Shown: piece after piece, positions 14,401 to 21,067 of the stretch
Layout: each line of letters opens with the position of its first letter
How positions within the stretch are numbered: the stretch's first letter is position 1
NCBI GenBank assembly: GCA_041574955.1
Contig: JBFGNS010000026.1
Location: forward strand, 1-35,868
Direction of reading: 5' to 3'
Length of the DNA: 35,868 nucleotides
Source of the DNA: CALZJC01 sp041574955
Lineage (GTDB): Bacteria; Acidobacteriota; Thermoanaerobaculia; Multivoradales; JAHEKO01
The notes under the pieces: generated by a model
What the model was told of the DNA's origin: nothing
Seen by the model: only the letters and a program-made list of their open reading frames with translations
Database searches by the model: none
Translations under genes and position numbers: made by a program

Positions 14401-14916
14401 TCAGGGGGGGTCGGTCGCTGGCACGCCCGCGCGCGGCGTCGGGGCCACCGCGAACCGGTTGCCGACCGGCGGCTCGGCGCCGGTCAGGGGAACGTGGCAG
14501 CTCAGGCACACCCACCGGGCTCCCGCCACGCTCTCGCCTACCCGGTCCGGGGCACGCCGCAGGTCGGTGTAGTGGCTCGGCGGGATGGGCGTCGGGTCGC
14601 CCTCGTCGGCCTCGGTGATGCCGTGGCAGTCGACGCACAGGTTGTCGTCGCGGGTGATCGGCAGGAAGTCGGCCACGGCGTGGGGCACGCGAGGGGGCGA
14701 GCCGTCGTAGTCGGGCGCCAGCCTCGCCTCTTCGCCCGGGTCGCTGGACTCGGGGCTCACCGGCGGAGGGACCGGCACCTCGAAGACGCTGCCCTTGGCG
14801 AACCCCAGCTCCTCCTCGGGGATCGCCACGGAAGGCTCGTCCTGGGCGGTCGCGAGCGCGGCCAGCAGCGCCAGCGCCGCCGCCGCGAGAATCCGTCCTC
14901 GGCCCGTGGCTGTCAT
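14401..14916 (-). CDS. napB: Periplasmic nitrate reductase, diheme cytochrome c subunit
   Basis: A 171-residue protein. A signal peptide (RGRILAAAALALLAALATAQ) is followed by two c-type heme sites, CVDCH (94-98) and CLSCH (137-141). The likely distal His ligands lie in PPRVPHAVADF (His79) and PPSHYTD (His115), as in NapB. EPPVGNRF near the end is also a NapB hallmark. NapB passes electrons to NapA in the periplasm. The ATG overlaps the napA stop by one base (TGATG), so translation is coupled. It is the last gene of the nap cluster, and no napC, napG or napH follows. Confidence 0.92.
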   Translation of the reverse strand: MTATGRGRILAAAALALLAALATAQDEPSVAIPEEELGFAKGSVFEVPVPPPVSPESSDPGEEARLAPDYDGSPPRVPHAVADFLPITRDDNLCVDCHGITEADEGDPTPIPPSHYTDLRRAPDRVGESVAGARWVCLSCHVPLTGAEPPVGNRFAVAPTPRAGVPATDPP

Positions 14917-17690
14917 CACGTCGCCTCCTCGCCGCCGGCCGCGGCCGGCTTGTAGACCTTGACCGCGCACTTCTTGAAGTCGGTCTGCTTCGAGATCGGG
15001 CAGGTGGCGTCGAGCGTCACCTTGTTGATGAACACGCCCTCGTCGAACCACGGCACGAACACCAGCCCGCGCGGCACGCGGTTGCGCCCGCCGGTCTCGA
15101 CCCGCGCCTGGATCCGCCCGCGCCGCGACTCGATCCAGGCCAGGTCGTTCTGCGCGAGGCCGCGGGCTGCGGCGTCGCGCGGGTGGATGAAGAGCTGCGC
15201 GGTGGGCACCGCCCGGTGGAGGTCGGGCACCCGGCGGGTCATGGTGCCCGAGTGCCAGTGCTCGAGCACGCGGCCGGTGGAGAGCCACAGGTCGTACTCC
15301 TCGTCCGGCACCTCGGGCGGCGCTGCATAGGGCCGGAAGAAGATCTTCGCCTTGCCCGGCAGGCCGTGGGGCGCCGGATCGGTCACGCCGTCGAGGTCAC
15401 CGCGCGGCAGCGACTTGAGCGCCGGCCCGTAGAAGTCGAACCCCGAGCCACGCGCGACGTAGGGGTCGTGCTCCTCGTTGAACCGCCAGACCGTCTCCTT
15501 GCCGTCGACCACCGGCCAGCGCAGGCCGCGCACGTCGTCGTCGTAGTAGCGGTCGAAGGGGGCCAGGTCGTGGGCGTGGCCGCGGCCGAACGCGGCGTAC
15601 TCCTCGAACAGCGCCTTCTCGGGGAACCAGTCGATGCCGGCGGTCGACACGGTGCCGTTGTCGCGTCCGGCGGCTACCGGATCGGGCCAGCGCACGCCGC
15701 GCGCCGCCGGCGTCGCGAACAGCACGTCGTAGAGCGTCGTCTCGGGCCCGTAGCCCGACCGCCGGGCGGCGGCGGTGACGTCGGGCAGCCGCCCGGCCTC
15801 GAAGCCGTCCGCGGCCAGGCCGGGCACCGGCTGCGCGCCCCACACCTCGGAGAGCTTGAACCGCTTGGAGAACTCGATCATCTGCCACAGGTCGGAGCGC
15901 GCCTCGCCCGGCGGCGGCACCTGCTGGCGCCACATCTGGGTGCGGCGCTCGGAGTTGCCGTAGGCGCCCCACTTCTCGAAGATCATCGCCGCCGGCAGGA
16001 TCAGGTCGGCCACCTTGCACGACAGGCTGGGGTAGGCGTCGGAGACGACGATGAAGCAGTCCATCTCGCGCGCCGCCCGGATCCAGTGGTTGGCGTTGGC
16101 GGTGGCCTGGAACGGGTTGTTCACCTGCACCCAGAGCCAGCGCAGCGAGCCGTCCTCGAGGTCGCGCATCATCTGGGTGATGTGGCTGCCGGGCTTGGGG
16201 TTGAGTGTGCCGGGCGGCAGCTTCCAGATCTCCTCGGCGCGCCGGCGGTGGGCCGGGTCGGCGACCACCATGTCGGCCGGCAGCCGGTGGGCGAAGGTGC
16301 CGACCTCGCGCGCGGTGCCGCACGCCGACGGCTGGCCGGTGAGCGAGAAGGCGCCGCTGCCGGGGCGGGCCTGCTTGCCGGTCAGCAGGTGGACCATGTA
16401 CGCCTGCTCGTTGACCCACGTGCCGCGGGTGTGCTGGTTGAAGCCCATGGTCCAGAACGAGACCACCTTGCGCGCCGGGTCGGCGTACTGGTCGGCGAGC
16501 TGGCGGAGCTTCTGCTTGTGGGACTCGAGCGGCTCGTCGGGATCGCCCTTGGACAGCTCGGCGACGAACTCCAGGGTGTACGGCGCCAGGGCGCGGCGGA
16601 ACTCGTCGAAGCCGATGGTCCAGTGCTTGCCGGCGGCCGCGGCGCTCGCCTGGGGCACCTGGTGGGCGATGGCGGGGTCGCGGCGCTGGGCGATCGCCTC
16701 GGCGCGGGTCAGCAGCCGCACCCGCTCCTGCCCCTGCGTGTCGCGCTCGGCCTCGAAGGCGAACTCGTCGGTCGGCCGCATGCCGTAGCCGATGTCGGAC
16801 GGCCCGGTGGCGAAGACGCAGTGGGCGTCGACGAACTCCCGGTCGACGGCCCCGCGCTCGACGATCTCGCGCGCGATGTAGTTCCAGATCGCCAGGTCGG
16901 TCTGTGGCGCGATGACGACGTCGACGTCGGCGATCTCCGAGCAGCGGTTGCCGAACACCGACAGGTTGAACACCCGGTAGTCGGGGTCGGCGAGCCGCTG
17001 GTCGACCACCCGCGCCCACAGCATCGGGTGCATCTCGGCCATGTTGGCGCCCCAGGTGACGACGGTGTCGGTGAGCTCGATGTCGTCGTAGCTGCCCGCC
17101 GGCTCGTCGATGCCGAACACCTGCATGAAGGCGGCGACCGCCGAGGCCATGCAGTGGCGGGCGTTGGGGTCGAGGTTGTTGGAGCGCCAGCCCGCCTTGA
17201 GCAGCTTGACCGCCGCGTAGCCCTCCTGGATGGTGTACTGACCCGAGCCCATGATGCCGACGCCGGTGGGGCCGAGCTCGCGGTAGACGCGCTTGAACTG
17301 CCGCTCCATCTCGTCGAAGGCGCGCTCCCAGGAGACCGGCACGAAGTCGCCGCGCTTGTCGAACTTGCCGTTCTTCATGCGCAGCAGCGGCCGGGTCAGC
17401 CGATCCTCGCCGTACAGGATCTGGGCGTTGGCGTAGCCCTTGACGCACAGCAGTCCGCGGTTGACCGGGTTGTCGGGGTCGCCCTTGACCGCCACCACCC
17501 GGTCGCCGCTGGTGGCGACCTGCAGTCCGCAGCCGACGCCGCAGAAGCGGCACACTCCCTTGTCCCAGCGCCAGCCGGTGGCTGCATCGAGCAGCTGCGG
17601 CCGGCCGGCCAGCGGCAGCCCCACGGTGGCGGCGGCGGCTGCCGCCACGCTCGCCTTGAGCAGCTCCCGACGCGAAACTCCGTTGTCCAT
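14916..17690 (-). CDS. napA: Periplasmic nitrate reductase catalytic subunit
   Basis: A 924-residue protein. The start at 17690 has AAGGAG 6 bases upstream and yields a Tat signal (SRRELLKAS, 6-14, then an Ala-rich segment). The [4Fe-4S] ligands are C47, C50, C54 and C82 (CRFCGVGC ... LLCVKG). The molybdenum ligand is Cys180 in NLDPNARHCMASAV. GFNQHTRG, GQPSACGTAREVGTFAHRLP and GRVLEHWHSGTMTRRVP follow E. coli NapA closely, and the end (ETDFKKCAVKVYKP in the ORF: KQTDFKKCAVKVYKP) is typical. At 924 residues it is longer than the roughly 830 usual for NapA; one visible insertion lies at about 308-355. It binds bis-MGD and reduces nitrate to nitrite in the periplasm with NapB. Confidence 0.96.
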   Translation of the reverse strand: MDNGVSRRELLKASVAAAAAATVGLPLAGRPQLLDAATGWRWDKGVCRFCGVGCGLQVATSGDRVVAVKGDPDNPVNRGLLCVKGYANAQILYGEDRLTRPLLRMKNGKFDKRGDFVPVSWERAFDEMERQFKRVYRELGPTGVGIMGSGQYTIQEGYAAVKLLKAGWRSNNLDPNARHCMASAVAAFMQVFGIDEPAGSYDDIELTDTVVTWGANMAEMHPMLWARVVDQRLADPDYRVFNLSVFGNRCSEIADVDVVIAPQTDLAIWNYIAREIVERGAVDREFVDAHCVFATGPSDIGYGMRPTDEFAFEAERDTQGQERVRLLTRAEAIAQRRDPAIAHQVPQASAAAAGKHWTIGFDEFRRALAPYTLEFVAELSKGDPDEPLESHKQKLRQLADQYADPARKVVSFWTMGFNQHTRGTWVNEQAYMVHLLTGKQARPGSGAFSLTGQPSACGTAREVGTFAHRLPADMVVADPAHRRRAEEIWKLPPGTLNPKPGSHITQMMRDLEDGSLRWLWVQVNNPFQATANANHWIRAAREMDCFIVVSDAYPSLSCKVADLILPAAMIFEKWGAYGNSERRTQMWRQQVPPPGEARSDLWQMIEFSKRFKLSEVWGAQPVPGLAADGFEAGRLPDVTAAARRSGYGPETTLYDVLFATPAARGVRWPDPVAAGRDNGTVSTAGIDWFPEKALFEEYAAFGRGHAHDLAPFDRYYDDDVRGLRWPVVDGKETVWRFNEEHDPYVARGSGFDFYGPALKSLPRGDLDGVTDPAPHGLPGKAKIFFRPYAAPPEVPDEEYDLWLSTGRVLEHWHSGTMTRRVPDLHRAVPTAQLFIHPRDAAARGLAQNDLAWIESRRGRIQARVETGGRNRVPRGLVFVPWFDEGVFINKVTLDATCPISKQTDFKKCAVKVYKPAAAGGEEAT

Positions 17691-17739
17691 CGGCGACTCC
17701 TTGCCGACTCGCTGTGTGCGGCGGCTCATGTCCATCGGT

Positions 17740-18027
17740 TCAGTCGGTACCCGGTTCGAGGGTGTCGGAGGCGGCGGAGCCGGCTGCCGGCAGCGCGTCG
17801 ATTCGATGCTCGACCAGAGCGGCCAGGTGAACCGACGGCAGCTCCTGGATGCGCCGCAGCCCGTGCTGCTGGCCGGCGAGCGTCGCCGTCTCGAGCACCG
17901 CGATCAGCCGCCCGGTGGCGGCGTCCTCGTGGTGGACCTCGACGCCCGTCAGCGAGTCGAGCTCGGCGCGGCACGCCGCCAGACGGGCCGGCTCGGTCAG
18001 CACCAGGATCCCCGAGAGGTGCATCAC
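17740..18027 (-). CDS. napD: NapD-type chaperone for the NapA Tat signal
   Basis: About 95 residues with the ferredoxin-like fold seen in NapD: LSGILVLTEPARLAACRAEL, TGVEVHHEDAATGRLIAVLET, then a helix and a final strand (SVHLAALVEHRIDA). NapD binds the twin-Arg signal of NapA during cofactor loading. The start may be the GTG at 18027 or the ATG at 18024. No Shine-Dalgarno is present, but a TATACT hexamer ends 4 or 7 bases before these codons, suggesting a leaderless message. It lies directly upstream of napA and 37 bases after the porin gene. Confidence 0.85.
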   Translation of the reverse strand: MMHLSGILVLTEPARLAACRAELDSLTGVEVHHEDAATGRLIAVLETATLAGQQHGLRRIQELPSVHLAALVEHRIDALPAAGSAASDTLEPGTD

Positions 18028-18031
18028 GCGC

Positions 18032-18037
18032 AGTATA
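18032..18037 (-). promoter_or_regulatory. TATACT -10 hexamer immediately before napD
   Basis: TATACT on the minus strand with 7 bases to the napD ATG (4 to the GTG), within the 37-base gap after the porin gene. Transcription would begin at or next to the start codon. No -35 match is seen (GGCGGG at that place). It suggests that napDAB has its own promoter. Confidence 0.4.
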
Positions 18038-18064
18038 GGCGGCGAGCCGCGAGGCCCGCCGTCT

Positions 18065-19288
18065 CTAGAAGCCGTAGGTCGTCCACAGCATCCACTTCTC
18101 GGTGTCGCGGGAGAAGCCCCGCTGGTCGTAGAGCGCCACGGTCAGCGCCACCGTCTGCTCCCACGGCGTGCGGTAGCGCAGCTCGAGGTCCAGCTCGCGG
18201 CCGTAGTCGCGGCCGCTCGTCTCGGCGCTGAAGTCGTGCACGACCGCGGTCCAGCCGAGGCGGTCGAGCGAGCCGGTGGCGGCGAGGTAGAGATCTTCGA
18301 GGCCCTCGGGCGGCGTCACCAGGAACTTGTCCGCCCAGCCGTTGAACTTGTGCAGCGTGGCCAGCGGCGTGCGGAACGGGCCGCCGCCGCGCCGCCCCTC
18401 GAGCTGCTCCCAACCCAGCTTCACCGTCAGGCCGCCGGCGGCGGCGCCGACCATGGCGTGCAGGTAGCCGGCCTCGAGCTGGGCGGGGTTGTCGCCGGCG
18501 TCCCACTGGAGCGCGTGCTCGAGCTCCCACAGCAGCTTGGCGTCGCCCGCCAGCGGACGCCGGCCGGTGAGCTCGGCTCCTGCCGAGAGGCTCGACAGGT
18601 GCGAGTCCTGGAGACGGTCGTAGTCCACCAGGTAGCCGTAGAGCCGTGCCGTGACGGCGTCAGCCACCCCGATCTCCGCACTCAGCAGGTGGCTGGTCAT
18701 CGGCTGGTTGTCGCCGAAGATCCGGTGGACCTCGGCGAGGTAGGCGTAGTGGAGCTTGACCCGGCCCCCGGGGTCGCGCGCCACCGTCAGGGCGTCGAAC
18801 GACTGGTGGTTCTGGCGCCAGCCGACGTTGCCGACAAACCGCTGATCGCCGATCAGGATCTCCTGCCGGCCGAGCTGCACCTTGTAGGCACCACGCTGGT
18901 AGCGCAGGAAGGCCTGGTTGAGCTCGGTCAGCGCCGGGTCGGCCACCACCGGTCGGTCGAGCACCCCGTTGAACCGGCTGCCGGCGCCGCGGTTGTTGTA
19001 GAGGTCGGGGCCGATCGCCGCGACGTTCTCCGCCTCGAGATGGGCGCTCCAGCCGCGCCACGGAGCCGAGCCCCAGCCGAGCGTGGTGCGCAGGGTCGAG
19101 GCGCGGGCCGGCTTGTCGCCCACCGTGTCGTCTTCTACGTGCTCGTAGCGGTAGCGCAGCGCCAGGCGCACCTCGCCCGCGGCCAGCGAGTCACGCAGCG
19201 AGGCCGGTTCGTCGGCGGCTAGCGCGGGGCAAGCGACCAGCAGCCCGACCTGGATCACGAGGGTGAGTCGGCTCGACGGCTGCCCCAT
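18065..19288 (-). CDS. Outer-membrane porin (alginate-export/AlgE-like beta-barrel)
   Basis: A 407-residue protein with a signal peptide (LTLVIQVGLLVACPALAAD) and alternating beta-strand composition throughout: EVRLALRYRYEHVEDD, SAHLEAENVAA, NQAFLRYQRGAYKVQLGRQEILIGDQRFVGNVGWRQNHQSFDALTV. These match the alginate-export-family barrel wording (LGRQ-x6-GDQRFVG, WRQNHQSFDA). It ends in TTYGF; a terminal Phe is the usual barrel-assembly signal. It lies upstream of napDAB on the same strand and may provide an entry route for nitrate or another substrate; that functional link is inference from position. Confidence 0.8.
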   Translation of the reverse strand: MGQPSSRLTLVIQVGLLVACPALAADEPASLRDSLAAGEVRLALRYRYEHVEDDTVGDKPARASTLRTTLGWGSAPWRGWSAHLEAENVAAIGPDLYNNRGAGSRFNGVLDRPVVADPALTELNQAFLRYQRGAYKVQLGRQEILIGDQRFVGNVGWRQNHQSFDALTVARDPGGRVKLHYAYLAEVHRIFGDNQPMTSHLLSAEIGVADAVTARLYGYLVDYDRLQDSHLSSLSAGAELTGRRPLAGDAKLLWELEHALQWDAGDNPAQLEAGYLHAMVGAAAGGLTVKLGWEQLEGRRGGGPFRTPLATLHKFNGWADKFLVTPPEGLEDLYLAATGSLDRLGWTAVVHDFSAETSGRDYGRELDLELRYRTPWEQTVALTVALYDQRGFSRDTEKWMLWTTYGF

Positions 19289-19294
19289 GGGCGG

Positions 19295-19300
19295 ACCCTA
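19295..19300 (-). promoter_or_regulatory. TAGGGT -10-like hexamer 6 bases before the porin ATG
   Basis: TAGGGT on the minus strand with exactly 6 bases to the ATG at 19288 and no Shine-Dalgarno. It has the same geometry as the polA and TPR/VCBS genes and would give a leaderless transcript. Confidence 0.35.
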
Positions 19301-19372
19301 TCCGAAGATGCGCGAGTCGAGGTCAGGGTCCGTGCCACCCGATCGGGCGGGTCCGCCGGCCGCACCGGCGGC

Positions 19373-19401
19373 TTGACAGGGGAGGCGGATCGGTCTACTA
19401 T
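19373..19401 (+). promoter_or_regulatory. Sigma-70-type promoter TTGACA-17-TACTAT
   Basis: TTGACA (19373-19378) and TACTAT (19396-19401), spaced by exactly 17 bases. It is the only canonical promoter I find in the window. It drives the PadR-type regulator gene and the two membrane-protein genes behind it. Confidence 0.85.
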
Positions 19402-19402
19402 G

Positions 19403-19427
19403 TAGAGGCTCGATATATAGAGACTCT
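19403..19427. promoter_or_regulatory. Candidate PadR operator: two GAGNCTC dyads around an AT-rich core
   Basis: GAGGCTC (19405-19411) and GAGACTC (19420-19426) are each palindromic and lie 15 bases apart. Between and across them runs the near-palindrome CTCGATATATAGAG (19409-19422). The site covers the transcription start region just after the -10, where a repressor would block transcription. PadR regulators commonly repress their own operon. Confidence 0.55.
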
Positions 19428-19449
19428 GAGCACAAGCGGCATCTCCATC

Positions 19450-19809
19450 ATGCACCCCTCGGCAGACCCGCCGACCGTCGACATCCAGAGCCTGAGCCGG
19501 AGCTGCAACCGGCTCCTGATTCTCGCCACACTGTCCTCGGGGCCCCACCACGGCTACCAGCTGGCGCTCGAGCTGGAGGAGAGAAGCGGTGGGGCGTTCC
19601 GTTTTCAGCACGGCACGCTGTACCCGATCCTGCACAAGCTGGAGAGCGAGGGCCTGATCCGCGGCGACTGGGACGAGGAGTCGGGCCGCAGGCGGCGCAA
19701 GAGCTACCGGCTCACCGCCGCCGGGCGGCAGCACCTCGAGGCGCAGGAGGTCGGCTGGCGGGTCTTCTTCGAGCGCTTCTTTCACGTCTTGGGAGGTGGC
19801 AAGCCATGA
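19450..19809 (+). CDS. PadR-family transcriptional regulator
   Basis: A 119-residue protein. It carries a winged helix-turn-helix of PadR type: NRLLILATLSSGPHHGYQLALELEERSGGAFRFQHGTLYPILHKLESEGLIRGDW, followed by the wing (GRRRRKSYRLTAAG). The short C-terminal helix is typical of the small PadR class. It starts at the ATG at 19450 without a good ribosome site; the promoter -10 is about 48 bases upstream. The stop overlaps the next gene in ATGA, so the two are coupled. It is probably an autorepressor acting at the dyads near 19403-19427; the ligand is unknown. Confidence 0.9.
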   Translation: MHPSADPPTVDIQSLSRSCNRLLILATLSSGPHHGYQLALELEERSGGAFRFQHGTLYPILHKLESEGLIRGDWDEESGRRRRKSYRLTAAGRQHLEAQEVGWRVFFERFFHVLGGGKP

Positions 19810-20555
19810 GTCGATTCGCCCATGTGCTCAAGCAGGCCGGGGACCAGCTACGCGTCCCCGAGCCGACCCGCAGCCGGATCCTGCTGGAGATGGCGGCGGA
19901 CCTCGAGGACAGCTACCGCCACTACCTGGCTCAGGGGCTCGACGAGGACGAGGCGATGCGCCGGGCCGAGGAGGCCTTCGCGACCTCGGACGAGGCTGTC
20001 CGGCATCTCTCGCGCATCCACGGCCGCGGCATCGGCAGCGCCGCCGATCGCCTGTTCCTGCAGATCGGCACGGTGTGGTCGAAGCTGCTGATGGTGGTGC
20101 TGCTGGGGTTCGAGATCCTGCTGGCCGTCCGCGTCCTCTCCGACCGCTGGTTCTTTGTCCATCCGAGCCCGTTCCTGTGGCCGGTCGCGGCCCTCGCCCT
20201 GGCCGCCTTCCTGTTCACCATCTGGAAGCTGGTCCAGATCTTCTCGCGGCCGGCGGCCGACGTCCGCCGGCTGCGCACCGGTCTGGGCCTGCCGCTGTTC
20301 TTCGCCGGCGCCAGCCTGGCGGTGGCCGGCCTCGGCTTTCTCTACCACCTGCAGCGCTTCTTCCGGCTCAACTACGAGGGTGCGCCGGAAACGCTGTTCA
20401 TGAACTTCGCCGGCTGGATGATCTCGATCTCGTCGCTGATGACGGTCGGCCTGCTGACAGCCATCCTCGCCGGGATGGTCTGGTTCGTCCTGGCCGGGCT
20501 GGTCGCGCGCTGCGAGACGCGCCGGGCCGACAGCCTGCTCCAGGCCGGTGCCTGA
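19806..20555 (+). CDS. Membrane protein with permease-prefix/DUF1700-like N-terminus
   Basis: A 249-residue protein. Residues 1-75 form a helical cytoplasmic domain (RSRILLEMAADLEDSYRHYLAQGLDEDEAMRRAEEAF) like the permease-prefix domain commonly encoded next to PadR regulators. Instead of an FtsX/MacB permease, the rest holds about four or five hydrophobic segments (VWSKLLMVVLLGFEILLAV, FLWPVAALALAAFLFTIW and others). It overlaps the PadR gene by four bases and is followed after 17 bases by another small membrane protein. The function is unknown; the pairing suggests an envelope stress or transport role controlled by the PadR protein. Confidence 0.7.
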   Translation: MSRFAHVLKQAGDQLRVPEPTRSRILLEMAADLEDSYRHYLAQGLDEDEAMRRAEEAFATSDEAVRHLSRIHGRGIGSAADRLFLQIGTVWSKLLMVVLLGFEILLAVRVLSDRWFFVHPSPFLWPVAALALAAFLFTIWKLVQIFSRPAADVRRLRTGLGLPLFFAGASLAVAGLGFLYHLQRFFRLNYEGAPETLFMNFAGWMISISSLMTVGLLTAILAGMVWFVLAGLVARCETRRADSLLQAGA

Positions 20556-20572
20556 ATCGAAGGGAGGACGCC

Positions 20573-20956
20573 ATGACCAGGTTCCTGATGGAAGCCGGGC
20601 CGTTGATCTGGCCGATCCTGCTGCTGGTCCCGGTGATCGGCCTGCTGGTTCTGTGGAACGTCGTCTGTCTGCTGCTACGGCGTGAGAGTGTGCTGGCCCG
20701 CCGCCGCCAGAGCATCGACGGCGTTCTCTTCTGGGGCGGCTTCGCAGCCATGCTCGGCTTCCTCGGCCAGTGGATCGGAATCAACCGCATGACCCAGGTG
20801 GTCGCCGAGCGGGGCATCGTCAGCCCCCAGGCGGTGGCCTACGGCATCTCCGAGTCGCTGTTGACTCCGATCGCCGGCATGGCGGTGCTGGTGGCAGCGG
20901 CGTTTGTGTGGTTCCTCCTGCGCCTCGGGCTGTGGTCGGCCGAAAGGCGGGGGTAG
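20573..20956 (+). CDS. Small membrane protein, MotA/TolQ/ExbB-like
   Basis: A 127-residue protein starting at the ATG at 20573 with AGGGAGGA just upstream. It has three hydrophobic segments: an N-terminal one (LIWPILLLVPVIGLLVLWNVV), a middle one around GFAAMLGFLGQWIGI, and a last one after SESLLTPIAGMAVLVAAAFVWFLLRL. The pattern 'G-x-L-G...-A-x-x-I-x-E-x-L-x-x-T-x-x-G' in the last two resembles the proton-channel core of MotA/TolQ/ExbB proteins, in shortened form. It is the last gene of the PadR operon. No partner ExbD/TolR is present. The family is probable, the role unknown. Confidence 0.55.
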   Translation: MTRFLMEAGPLIWPILLLVPVIGLLVLWNVVCLLLRRESVLARRRQSIDGVLFWGGFAAMLGFLGQWIGINRMTQVVAERGIVSPQAVAYGISESLLTPIAGMAVLVAAAFVWFLLRLGLWSAERRG

Positions 20957-21055
20957 CGGTCGGGTCGGCCGGGAGTCCGCCACCCGCCCAGGGGCGCCAG
21001 CGGCCGGAGCGGCGCGTTCGAGTGCCGCGAGGCGTCGCTTTGGCGGCTCCTGGGC

Positions 21056-21061
21056 GACAAT
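21056..21061 (+). promoter_or_regulatory. GACAAT -10-like hexamer 6 bases before polX
   Basis: GACAAT with 6 bases to the GTG at 21068 and no Shine-Dalgarno. It lacks the usual first T, so confidence is low, but the spacing matches other apparent leaderless starts here. Confidence 0.25.
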
Positions 21062-21067
21062 AGCCTC

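Noticed and set aside
14205..14618. A plus-strand ORF beginning MGGLSDISVL
   Set aside because: It has no ribosome site and most of it is antisense to napB.
15183..18038. A 951-codon open frame on the plus strand
   Set aside because: It runs antisense through napA. Its Val/Gly/His/Arg-rich composition is what GC-rich antisense frames give, and napA is unambiguous.
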